From M3007 sp031425155 (GTDB lineage Bacteria > Bacteroidota > Bacteroidia > Chitinophagales > Saprospiraceae), in assembly GCA_031425155.1 (NCBI GenBank), contig JANPIV010000032.1, positions 11,482 to 75,481 on the forward strand: a DNA stretch of 64,000 bases, read 5' to 3'. Under the pieces are notes generated by a model that saw nothing but the letters and a program-made list of their open reading frames with translations, made no database searches and was not told where the DNA came from. Position numbers and translations under genes: made by a program. Shown here piece by piece: positions 23,228 to 31,114 of the stretch (within the stretch, counting starts at the first letter, position 1; each line of letters opens with the position of its first letter).

Positions 23228-25519
23228 TTATAAATGATCCAGCCACTTCTTCGCATTTTGGGTATTCGGGTGCTGCTCCCCAAATTGTTTTTGGAAAAGA
23301 TTATAGGCTTGTTGAAACAATACCCGCGCTTGTTCCTTTTCGTCGGTTTGCAGAAAAACTGCGCCGAGGTTAATCCGACGAATGGCGACGTTGGGATGCT
23401 CGGGGCCGAAGTTTTTCAAATCCGAAGCCAAGGCCGCTTCCAGCAAATCCCGCGCTTTTTCGTATTGTCCTAAATCTTTGTAAACATTGGCCAGGTTCGA
23501 TTGGCGGACGGCGACACTAGGGTGTTCGGGGCCAAAGTTTTTTAAATCCGAAGCCAGGGCCGCTTCCAGCAAGTCCCGCGCTTTTTCGTGAAGCCCTAAA
23601 TCTTTGTAAACAAGGGCTAGATTCGATTGACGGACGGCGACTTTGGGATGGTCGGGGTTGAAGTTTTTAAAATCGGAGGCCAAGGCCGCTTCCAACAAGT
23701 CTCGTGCTTTTTCATATTGCTCTAAATACTTATAAACGTTGCCCAAGTTCGATTGGCGAGTAGCGATGGTGGGGTGCTCGGGGCCGAAGTTTTTCAAATC
23801 GGATGCTAAGGCCGCTTCTAGCAAATCCCGCGCCTTTTCATATTGCCTTAAATCTTGGTAAACGTTAGCCAAGTTCGATTGGCGAAGGGCGACGGTAGAA
23901 TGTTCGACACCGAATTTTTTCACTGCAGAAGCCAATGCTGATTCCAGCAAATCTTGTGCTTTTTCGTATTGGCCTAGATTTCGGTAAATGTTGGCCAAGT
24001 TCGATTGGTGGACAGCGACAGTGTGGTGTTCGGGACCGAGGTTTTTCAAATCGGCCGCCAGGGCAGCTTCCAGCAAGTCCCGCGCTTTTTCGTATTGACC
24101 TAAATCTTGGTAAACATTGGCCAAGTTCGATTGGCGAACCCCAATATTGTGGTGCTTGGAGCCAAAGTTTCTTAAATCGAACGCCAACGCCGCTTCCAGT
24201 AAATCCCGCGCTTTTCCGGGTTGGCCTAAATTTAAGTAAACGATACCGAGGTTGTTCATTAACTCAATCAGCTCTGCATGGCCGCGCTCACTTTCCAGCA
24301 GCGTGGACATCACCTGTTCGGCATAGGAAATCCATTGAAATAGGAGGGTGTAATTAGTAGAGGTATCAAAATCCATTTTTTGGGCAAAAGTCTTCACCAA
24401 CACCCCAAGTTCCTCCATCCCCGGCTGCAACTGATACAACACCGCCTGCTGCACCATCCGGTGAAGAGCAAAGGCATTTTCCGGGCTACGGGTGAGCCAG
24501 CCTTTGCGGTCCAGTCGGTCGAGGGTTTCGTGCAGTTGGCGGCGGCCCTGGTCAGTCACTTGCAGCCACTCTTCCAGTTGGGCCGCAGCGTAGGCCCCGC
24601 CGGGCGGCAAGGCCGCGCAACGGGCCAGCAGCAAGCGTTCCTCCGCATCCAGGCCCGCACAGTCGAAGGTGGTCAGCAGGTGGAGATAGACCTCGGTCTC
24701 TTCCGGGCTGTGATTGGCTCGGATACGGCGTTGGAGCTCAGGGTCGCCGAGTTCGCGGCGTTGGAGTTTGGCGGTCAGTTCGCGGAGGGGGAGGCTACCG
24801 AGGTGGTTTTGCAGGGTTTTGGCCAGCAGTTCCACGGTGAGGGTGTGATAGTCCACTTCTCGCAGTAGGTCAGCGAGGTCGGCAGCGGGGCAGTCACCAT
24901 GAAAGTGTTTTTGGAAGAGTTCGGTGGCGTGTAAAGGCGAGAGGCGGTCGAGGGGCAGGAGTTCGTAACCGCGCAGTTGGCGGCGGGAAGTGACGATGAC
25001 TTGCCAGTCGGGCGGTAGAGGCATTTGGGCCTTGATGTCCGGTTGTTCCAGGTCTTGTTCGGCGTTGTCCACCACTAGCAGGTTGTGGCCCCGGAGTTGG
25101 CGGAGGGCATTCATAATTGCTTGAAAACGAACGGCTGGCGGTTCTTTCTCGCCAAAGGACAGGTGGAGATTGCTGGCCAAAGTGGGGTGGTAGGCGATGG
25201 TCTCGACCAGGGAAAAGGTGGGCTGGTCGCGGCGGTCGTCGTTGCCCGCCAGGTCTATCCAGGCGAAGTGGTCGTAGTCGGCGCGGGCTTGTTGGAACCA
25301 GGCTTTGGCGAGGGTAGTCTTGCCGATGCCGCCGAGTCCATTGACGACGACTACTTTGGGCGAGCGGCGCAGGGTGGCGGCAAGTTTCTGCAAATCCTCG
25401 TCGCGGCCAATGCACTCTTCCGCCACATCGATGGGCGAGTAGGGCGTGAGTTGGCGAGGGATGTCAACTTGCTGATTATTAATAGTTTGGTTAAAAGTCC
25501 CGGCAATTATCGCGCTCAC
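23228..25519 (-). CDS. STAND (NB-ARC) ATPase with eight TPRs
   Basis: A 763-residue protein read from a GTG at 25519; no other start exists in frame before the preceding gene. A short beta-type N-terminus (GTFNQTINNQQVDIP) leads to an NB-ARC ATPase: GRDEDLQKL, Walker A NGLGGIGKTTLA (about 60-71), Walker B HNLLVVDNAE, VIVTSRR sensor, and a winged-helix region to about 400. Residues about 420-763 are eight 42-residue TPRs (SNLANVYxDLGQYEKARDLL type). STAND proteins bind a trigger with the repeats and oligomerise through the ATPase to activate an effector. No C- or N-terminal nuclease or TIR is fused; the partner membrane gene upstream may provide the effector, possibly by frameshift. Confidence 0.9.
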   Translation of the reverse strand: MSAIIAGTFNQTINNQQVDIPRQLTPYSPIDVAEECIGRDEDLQKLAATLRRSPKVVVVNGLGGIGKTTLAKAWFQQARADYDHFAWIDLAGNDDRRDQPTFSLVETIAYHPTLASNLHLSFGEKEPPAVRFQAIMNALRQLRGHNLLVVDNAEQDLEQPDIKAQMPLPPDWQVIVTSRRQLRGYELLPLDRLSPLHATELFQKHFHGDCPAADLADLLREVDYHTLTVELLAKTLQNHLGSLPLRELTAKLQRRELGDPELQRRIRANHSPEETEVYLHLLTTFDCAGLDAEERLLLARCAALPPGGAYAAAQLEEWLQVTDQGRRQLHETLDRLDRKGWLTRSPENAFALHRMVQQAVLYQLQPGMEELGVLVKTFAQKMDFDTSTNYTLLFQWISYAEQVMSTLLESERGHAELIELMNNLGIVYLNLGQPGKARDLLEAALAFDLRNFGSKHHNIGVRQSNLANVYQDLGQYEKARDLLEAALAADLKNLGPEHHTVAVHQSNLANIYRNLGQYEKAQDLLESALASAVKKFGVEHSTVALRQSNLANVYQDLRQYEKARDLLEAALASDLKNFGPEHPTIATRQSNLGNVYKYLEQYEKARDLLEAALASDFKNFNPDHPKVAVRQSNLALVYKDLGLHEKARDLLEAALASDLKNFGPEHPSVAVRQSNLANVYKDLGQYEKARDLLEAALASDLKNFGPEHPNVAIRRINLGAVFLQTDEKEQARVLFQQAYNLFQKQFGEQHPNTQNAKKWLDHL
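23231..24262. repeat. 126-base tandem repeats encoding the TPRs
   Basis: Eight 42-codon units encode near-identical helices (EKARDLLEAALASDLKNFGPEHP). Several middle units differ in only a few residues, which implies recent expansion or conversion. Unit boundaries are in phase with the reading frame. Confidence 0.85.
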
Positions 25520-25551
25520 CTGCTGGCTACCCGTGACGCTGAGTTGCGAAC

Positions 25552-25565
25552 CTAAGTTTTTTTTT
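25552..25565 (-). other. A9 slippery site joining membrane and STAND frames
   Basis: On the minus strand, GAA AAA AAA ACT TAG contains an A AAA AAA heptamer in the zero frame. A -1 shift (or one extra A in the transcript) gives AAC TTA GGT and then 11 more sense codons up to the GTG of the STAND gene. No stop occurs in the shifted frame. Whether this is programmed, transcriptional slippage or a homopolymer error in the assembly cannot be told here. Confidence 0.55.
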
Positions 25566-25920
25566 CCGGGTCCGTGGTGGCCGATAGGCCGGAATTATCA
25601 ATCTTCGTCTCTACGTCCTCGCTGTTGCCTACCTCCACGGAGCCGCCGCCGCGCAGGTCAGATTTCACGCGCTTGCTACCTTGCACCGTGACGCTGCCTT
25701 TCCCGATTTCTTGCGCAGAAATGGCATAAAAAGCGGCAATCCCCAGCACACCGATGACCATGAAAACGAGGAAGCCGAGCAGCAGGCTCAGTGCCTCGTT
25801 GTCGCCCGCGAGCGCAACGGCCTGAATGCTGTCTTTGAAAAGAAAAAGCATAATCAGGCTGAGAATGGCGACCCCGATGAGGGTTTTAACTTTGAGGGCT
25901 TCGGTGAAGAGTTTTGTCAT
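25552..25920 (-). CDS. Two-helix membrane protein, probable partner/fusion half of the STAND ATPase
   Basis: A 122-residue protein with two membrane helices (about 13-29 and 46-66) and a polar beta-type tail (GKGSVTVQGSKRVKSDLRGG, SVEVGNSEDVETKI). I do not recognise the family. Its end, Glu-Lys-Lys-Thr-stop, is encoded over nine consecutive A residues. Reading one base back at this run continues without a stop into the STAND gene, adding NLGSQLSVTGSQQV, which resembles the SVTVQGS motif of its own tail. The gene is therefore either a separate subunit 32 bases upstream of the ATPase or the N-terminal half of a 897-residue frameshift product. Confidence 0.7.
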   Translation of the reverse strand: MTKLFTEALKVKTLIGVAILSLIMLFLFKDSIQAVALAGDNEALSLLLGFLVFMVIGVLGIAAFYAISAQEIGKGSVTVQGSKRVKSDLRGGGSVEVGNSEDVETKIDNSGLSATTDPEKKT

Positions 25921-25937
25921 TGGGTGGGTGAATTATG

Positions 25938-26354
25938 CTATTCAAAAACTGGAGGGTGTTTGCCAATTGCAATAAGAGCGGTACGAAGGTTGACTAATCC
26001 GGGACGATTGAGATGCAACTTCTCTACCATCGCGCGTCCGGTTGGGGAATGACCGATAATTTTTGTAAATCCATCTTCCCAATGGAAGTGTTCTGACCAA
26101 ATGTCTGTCCGAGGATTGTACAAAGGTACTTCAATACCTGTATCAGGGTCGCGTCCTTGGGTGGCTGTAAATTTAAAATTATTGCAACCCAAACAAGAAA
26201 AAGCAAGATTCATCAAGTCACTCTTGCCACCTTTGACTATTGGCATAACGTGTTCTATGGCAAAAGGGTCGGAAGAGTAGTCCACCGGGGAAAGGCAATA
26301 TTCGCAACACCAATGAGCACGGGAAGCAACAAACTCTTTGACGGATTTACGCAT
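25938..26354 (-). CDS. HNH endonuclease (CxxC-type, cyanobacterial-like family)
   Basis: A 138-residue HNH protein. The zinc knuckle is Cys17/Cys20 (WCCEYC) with Cys54/Cys57 (CLGC). The active site is in AIEHVMPIVKGGKSDLMNLAF (His35, Asn49). The rest, YNPRTDIWSEHFHWEDG and SPTGRAMVEKLHLNRPGLV, is the conserved tail of a family common in cyanobacteria and Bacteroidota, usually found right after a small RHH-like gene. Here its start overlaps that gene by 8 bases. The target and biological role are unknown; toxin or defence use is inference. Confidence 0.88.
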   Translation of the reverse strand: MRKSVKEFVASRAHWCCEYCLSPVDYSSDPFAIEHVMPIVKGGKSDLMNLAFSCLGCNNFKFTATQGRDPDTGIEVPLYNPRTDIWSEHFHWEDGFTKIIGHSPTGRAMVEKLHLNRPGLVNLRTALIAIGKHPPVFE

Positions 26355-26742
26355 ATCGTTGGTGCGTTATACCCAAGTCGCTCATTACCTGTTCCAGCGA
26401 CACACCGCGCAACACTGCTAAGTCAATCAAATGTTTAATGCGAACCGCGTGGGCAGTCTCCACTACATCGGTTAGCATCAAAAGCTCTTGATAATCAGGC
26501 TCTGATATAGTTTCGGCCATTCTATTTTTCACCAATGCACGGTATGTTTTTAGTTGATGCGCGGGTATCCATTGGTCAATTTTGCGAAGCAGTTTTTCCT
26601 CTTGGGTCAACTTGCTTTTTGCTTGATCGCTTTCCTTTGTAAGACGTTGCAAAATATGGTGATCCAGGCTCACCCCATTTCGTGCTGCTTCTTCCCGGAG
26701 TTGGTGTTCCATAGTGTCCGGTAGTTCCAAAGTGATTGTCAT
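26347..26742 (-). CDS. RHH-like small protein paired with HNH nuclease
   Basis: A 131-residue protein starting at ATG 26742 (MTITLELPDTMEHQLREEAA). The first 45 residues have the strand-helix-helix pattern of ribbon-helix-helix antitoxins (LDHHILQRLTKES follows). The remaining helical part (LKTYRALVKNRMAETISEPDY) resembles a partner-binding segment. The same small-gene/HNH order recurs in cyanobacteria, so it may control or neutralise the nuclease. It is first in a four-gene minus-strand operon. Confidence 0.7.
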   Translation of the reverse strand: MTITLELPDTMEHQLREEAARNGVSLDHHILQRLTKESDQAKSKLTQEEKLLRKIDQWIPAHQLKTYRALVKNRMAETISEPDYQELLMLTDVVETAHAVRIKHLIDLAVLRGVSLEQVMSDLGITHQRYA

Positions 26743-26843
26743 TGCCTTTCTATTTTTTTTACAAAAATACGTCATATTCTGTACACTTAAAGCAGAGGGC
26801 TTCCACTTGGACAAAAACAGTCAACATTCTGTTCTCCAACATA

Positions 26844-28946
26844 TTACTTCACCGTAAAAGTCTTCTTCTCCACGCCCACGCCCGTAATTGTCAAGGACTT
26901 CCATTTCTTCGGCAACTTCGTTTTCATCTGCACAATCCCGCCCGGCGTAATATCCAATCCACCGAAGCCCATGATGGTCGCCTGCAAAAAGCCACCCGCG
27001 CCGGTGGCGAAATACGGATTGGTGCCGCCCGCCGTCTCCGAGAGCACCCCGAACGGCGGCACTTCATTTGGTTTATAACTTTTTATCCACAGGTCATGCG
27101 CCCGATCCGCATCGCCGCCACGCGCTGCCACTACGGTCAGCACGGCATTGCCCATCGCGGGGCCGTCTTTGGCCATACGGGGCTCATAATAATCGAGGTC
27201 TTTTTTAATCTGCGCCGGGTCAGTGATGACTTTCAGCGGGTAGGAGAGGAGATTTACATCGGCCTGCTTGATGATCACCCCGTCATAGGTGGCGTTTTCC
27301 TTGGTGGTGCCGTCGGGGAATTTCAGGATGGGAATATTGTCGGCCACGTGCATCCAGTCGGGGTTGGGCGTGAGGCCGAGTTCGCGGGCCGCATCGGTGG
27401 CATAGGCCAGGGCGGTCTTGGCCATACCGTTGGTGAAGGCGTTATTGTCAATATTTTCCTGCCATTCGTTGGCCCCGATTACGTTGATGATGTCGTATTT
27501 TCCCGGCCCGTTGCGCTCCACCCGGCTGGCCCAGAAATCGGCGATCTCTTTCAGCATCGGCCAACCGCGCTCTTGTAGCCAAACTTTGTCTTTGGTGACT
27601 AAATAATACTGCCACGCCGCCCAGCCCACGCAGCCGCTGATGTGGTGTTGAAAAGGCCCCGTCAAGGCCCATACCGGCGTTTCTTCCTGGCCGGTCGTCG
27701 TGCTTTCCCAAGGGTACATCGCGCCCTGATAACCGTGCGAAAAGGCATTTTGCTTGGCCTCGTCCAGCAGGTCGTAGCGGAATTCGAGCAGCGATTTGGC
27801 GATCTCCGGGTGCAGCACCAGCAGGGGCGGGTACATCCACAGTTCGGTATCCCAGAAGACGTGACCATTATAACCCAGTCCGCTCAGACCCATCGGCGAG
27901 AGGCTGAGTTTGGTGCCCTCGCGGGCAAACGAATACAGGTGGTACATGGCCGAGTGGACATCGCGGGTGGCATCCACGTCCCCTTCGATGGTGATGTCGG
28001 AAGTCCAGAGTTGATCCCAGGCCGCGCGGTGACGTTTCAGCAGGCGGTCGGTGCGCTCCAGGGCGGCATAGATCGTCAGTCGTTCCGCTTCGTTGTGGGC
28101 ATCGGCGACGTGGGCGGAGGAAATAATGCTGCCCACTACGGAAAAGCGATAGGTTTCGCCCGCTTTCAGTTTTTTGGAAAATTTCAGCAGGTGCATATTA
28201 TAGTCCCAGTCCTCGTGGATGAGAGCCGGTTCCTGACCGTGCGGTTCTTCAAAAACAAAACTCGTGCTGGCCGCGACGGTGTATTTGCCGCTGGGGCTTT
28301 TCCCCACCGAAGTCAATAGCGGAATCAGCACGTGCGGGCGGTCAATTTGCGCATACACATTGCGCACGTCCTGCAACATTTCCGGGGCTTCGATGACGGA
28401 GGCGGGCGTGATGGTCACGTCTTTTTTGGCGGTTATTTCGACAATACTCAACGCACAGTACGGCAGGTGGCGCAGGGCCATCACGCTATGCGATACGGAA
28501 AGTTTGTCGCCCACGTCGAAGGTGGTGGTCAGTTCGGCCTGGCGCATATCCAGCGTTTGTTTGTAGCCGCTGATGTCGGCGCGCCCGATGCGGCGACCAT
28601 CCACATCGAGGTTCATGTTTACGAAGTTGAAACCCTTCAAAATGTTGCTCACCCGACCGCGCAGGTAGTTGTCGTAGGCCCCGTTGAGCACCACGTCTTT
28701 CACTTTCATCGGTTCGGGGGAAGAGACGAGGCCGATCATGCCATTGGCCACCGTGATGCCGTAGTAGTGGGACGGGTCTATTTTATCGGCGACAATATGC
28801 CAGGCGTCATTGGTCGTTGGTCTTTGGTCTTTGGTCGTTGGTTGGGCGGTCAGTAATGTTGGTAACATTAGCAACACCAGAAGTAGTTGGCTGGTGTTTT
28901 TTTGGAAAAATAAAAAAGCAACAATCGAGGTGCGGAAAGGCAGCAT
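26844..28946 (-). CDS. Secreted GH65-family glycosidase, probably a hydrolase
   Basis: A 700-residue GH65 protein. The ATG at 28946 gives a signal peptide (QLLLVLLMLPTLLTAQ), followed by a short TTKDQRPTTND linker encoded by a tandem GACCAA-type repeat. The (alpha/alpha)6 barrel core shows GYNGHVFWDTELWMYP and the general acid Glu494 in GANEWQENIDNNAFTN. Instead of a phosphate-binding loop it has SETAGGTNPYFATGAGG with Glu637, 143 residues later, as described for the base of Bacteroidota kojibiose hydrolases. I therefore infer an alpha-glucoside hydrolase in the periplasm rather than a phosphorylase. Confidence 0.85.
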   Translation of the reverse strand: MLPFRTSIVAFLFFQKNTSQLLLVLLMLPTLLTAQPTTKDQRPTTNDAWHIVADKIDPSHYYGITVANGMIGLVSSPEPMKVKDVVLNGAYDNYLRGRVSNILKGFNFVNMNLDVDGRRIGRADISGYKQTLDMRQAELTTTFDVGDKLSVSHSVMALRHLPYCALSIVEITAKKDVTITPASVIEAPEMLQDVRNVYAQIDRPHVLIPLLTSVGKSPSGKYTVAASTSFVFEEPHGQEPALIHEDWDYNMHLLKFSKKLKAGETYRFSVVGSIISSAHVADAHNEAERLTIYAALERTDRLLKRHRAAWDQLWTSDITIEGDVDATRDVHSAMYHLYSFAREGTKLSLSPMGLSGLGYNGHVFWDTELWMYPPLLVLHPEIAKSLLEFRYDLLDEAKQNAFSHGYQGAMYPWESTTTGQEETPVWALTGPFQHHISGCVGWAAWQYYLVTKDKVWLQERGWPMLKEIADFWASRVERNGPGKYDIINVIGANEWQENIDNNAFTNGMAKTALAYATDAARELGLTPNPDWMHVADNIPILKFPDGTTKENATYDGVIIKQADVNLLSYPLKVITDPAQIKKDLDYYEPRMAKDGPAMGNAVLTVVAARGGDADRAHDLWIKSYKPNEVPPFGVLSETAGGTNPYFATGAGGFLQATIMGFGGLDITPGGIVQMKTKLPKKWKSLTITGVGVEKKTFTVK

Positions 28947-29178
28947 AGTGGAAAACCGGGTTTGAATGAGTGGGTTGGTATGGATTGAAGACGCAAAGTA
29001 CTCAGCCTCTCCTATCCAAAGTGCCAAAACTTTCCGAACCCTTCCAAATTATCAATAATTTCGGTACAAAATCACCAGAATTTAAAACTAATCGTAATTT
29101 CGTTTGGTGATCCTGACGAGCCCGAAATCGCCCTGCTGCGGTTCGAAACGCTGTTTTTCACACCTTTCTCTACCGTTA

Positions 29179-30606
29179 ATGAAAAAATCTTTCCTCGTGG
29201 CCGCCGCCATCGTCGCGGCTATTTTTGCCTGTACCCGTCTGACCCAATCTCCCGCTCCCGGCAGCGACCCGCCGATCAAAAATTGCTTTTGCAGCGACAC
29301 GACCAATTGCCAGGATTTTTGTTCCCAACTGCCGATTGACGTGACCGAAAAATTCAATCCGGGTTACGATGGGGCTTTGACCCCCGCTTTTCAGCCGCCC
29401 TTCGATGTGTTTTCCTGGCAAACTTTTATCGCGCTGAACTGGCCCGCCGATGCCAGGGGCAATCCCCTGAATTGTTCGCTCAACCAGAATACGAGCGCGC
29501 CGCGCGTGTGGGAAAGTTACACCGACCCGGCAGTGGTATTCAATAGCGAAGAGGCCCCTCTGTTGTTATCCGTTAATGAATCAAAAGTGCGCGGGCAGAA
29601 GTTTTTCTTTCGTTTGTCCAAAAGTAAACATCCCCTGACCAACGGTATGGCCCCCACGGGCGACTTTGGAAATGAGGAAGCCGACGGCCATGCGCTGATT
29701 GATCGCAACCTCAATTTTGCGCTGTTTGAAATACGCATCAATCCCGATGAAGTGAATTTTATTCGCGACAGCGGACTGACCACGCTGGCGGGCATTGACG
29801 CTTATTATCAACGGAATAAAAAGAAGAATCCGGCTTTTTCGTTGCCTTCCAGCCAATTCCCCTCTACCATCGGCGCTATGGAGATCAAAGCCTCCTGGCG
29901 CATTCTCGACCCTGCAAAAGGCGACGATACCACCCGCTATTATACCCGTGATGCTGTTATTTATGTCGCCAAAGAAAATAGTGCTGATAGTCAGGCCTTT
30001 ACGGTGCAGGCCAAAGTTGGGCTGGTGGGAATGCACATCATTCGGAAAACCCACAACTTCGCCGACATGATTTGGAGCACTTTCGAGCACATGGACAACA
30101 CGCCCGACGACATCCAGGCTGCGCAAACTGCGCACGACACCAAGAAACGCTGGTCATTTTATAACGTGGAGTGCCTCGCCTGTCCGATTGATTCACCGCC
30201 GGTGCTTGCTCCCGGCGACAATGGTCACTACAAATGGAGCCGCCAGCCGCCGTATGCTAAAAACTACGCTATGACGGTGCCGGGAGAAGAGGGGGCATTT
30301 GGTACGCAGGTAGTTCGCCTCAATCCCATTTATTACCGCACCCAACAGGTGAACCAACTCTGGCAGGCTAAATTGCAGGGGACGGTATGGGCCAATTACC
30401 GCCTCGTCGGTAGTCAATGGACACTGCCTGATGATGGTAAAGGCTTCAACACGGTCAATGTACCCTTTCGCCTGGGCAATACCACGCTCGAAACGTATGT
30501 CCTGGAAAATGCTTCCTGTATTAATTGCCACGGTTTTGCGAGCGTGATTTCCGGCAAGGATACGATCAGTACGGACTTTAGTTTTTTGTTTGGGGAGGCG
30601 AAGTAA
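29179..30606 (+). CDS. Cytochrome c-like lipoprotein
   Basis: A 475-residue lipoprotein starting at ATG 29179, with lipobox AIFAC (Cys18). Near the N-terminus is FDVFSWQTFIALNWPADARG, a signature of a family of secreted cytochrome-like proteins. A single CINCH haem-binding motif lies about 25 residues from the end. Additional Cys pairs occur (CFCSDTTNC, CLAC). Met or His could act as the distal ligand. The function is unknown, presumably periplasmic electron transfer or oxidation. It is divergent from the GH65 gene. Confidence 0.72.
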   Translation: MKKSFLVAAAIVAAIFACTRLTQSPAPGSDPPIKNCFCSDTTNCQDFCSQLPIDVTEKFNPGYDGALTPAFQPPFDVFSWQTFIALNWPADARGNPLNCSLNQNTSAPRVWESYTDPAVVFNSEEAPLLLSVNESKVRGQKFFFRLSKSKHPLTNGMAPTGDFGNEEADGHALIDRNLNFALFEIRINPDEVNFIRDSGLTTLAGIDAYYQRNKKKNPAFSLPSSQFPSTIGAMEIKASWRILDPAKGDDTTRYYTRDAVIYVAKENSADSQAFTVQAKVGLVGMHIIRKTHNFADMIWSTFEHMDNTPDDIQAAQTAHDTKKRWSFYNVECLACPIDSPPVLAPGDNGHYKWSRQPPYAKNYAMTVPGEEGAFGTQVVRLNPIYYRTQQVNQLWQAKLQGTVWANYRLVGSQWTLPDDGKGFNTVNVPFRLGNTTLETYVLENASCINCHGFASVISGKDTISTDFSFLFGEAK

Positions 30607-30651
30607 GGCAGGGCTGATTTCCAAATCATTTGTTCACCTGAAAATGACTGC

Positions 30652-30679
30652 TGCTCAACGTAAGTACCGCTGTTGAGCA
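30652..30679. other. Inverted repeat after the cytochrome gene
   Basis: TGCTCAAC (30652-30659) and GTTGAGCA (30672-30679) form an 8-base stem with a 12-base loop, 45 bases after the stop. There is no T run, so it may be a transcript-stabilising hairpin or weak terminator. Confidence 0.35.
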
Positions 30680-30888
30680 CAGGACAATTATGTCAAAACC
30701 CAGATAAATCGAGTGAATTTGTCCATACTGTAACGATGAGCAGCGAAAAAACGCTGCCTTTTCCAGTAGTACTCGTGCTGATGTATTGTGCTCAAAATGT
30801 GCGAGTTAATGTTAACTTAACAAACGTAAGGATTTGGTAATTTTCAATAAAAACATTTTTCTGCGCTTTTCTTGTGAATGAAAACATT

Positions 30889-30896
30889 TACCTTTG
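30889..30896 (+). promoter_or_regulatory. -7 box TACCTTTG of the SusC leader
   Basis: A perfect TAnnTTTG match in an AT-rich region between the cytochrome and susC genes. Transcription from here would start near 30903, giving a leader that meets an intrinsic terminator about 60 bases later. The only TTG upstream lies at 14-base spacing, shorter than usual. Confidence 0.5.
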
Positions 30897-30964
30897 GTCG
30901 TAATGCAAGACATTTGCAGAATAAAAATAATCGCGTGCAAATACCAATTCAAACTTTCTCAGTG

Positions 30965-31013
30965 GCCGTTTAAGGATAGGCAGACCGCGCCTGTCCGTAA
31001 ACGGCTTTTTTTT
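30965..31013 (+). terminator. Intrinsic terminator inside the susC leader
   Basis: GCCGTTTA pairs perfectly with TAAACGGC, an inner stem joins AGGATAGGC with GCCTGTCC (one mismatch), and eight T follow. It lies 70 bases downstream of the putative start and 100 bases before the SusC ATG. Upstream, ATTTGCA and TGCAAAT could pair in an alternative fold. It could end a small RNA of about 110 bases or act as an attenuator for susCD. Confidence 0.75.
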
Positions 31014-31114
31014 GCCTTAAACGCAATCGGTTGATTGTCAAGGATAATCCGGCTCACCCGCAAGGCGATGCCACCATTTCTCACCACTTTTTATTAACCA
31101 AATCAATTTTTTGT

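Noticed and set aside
23231..24262. Regular 126-base repeats considered as CRISPR or satellite
   Set aside because: They are in frame, encode TPR helices and lack spacers.
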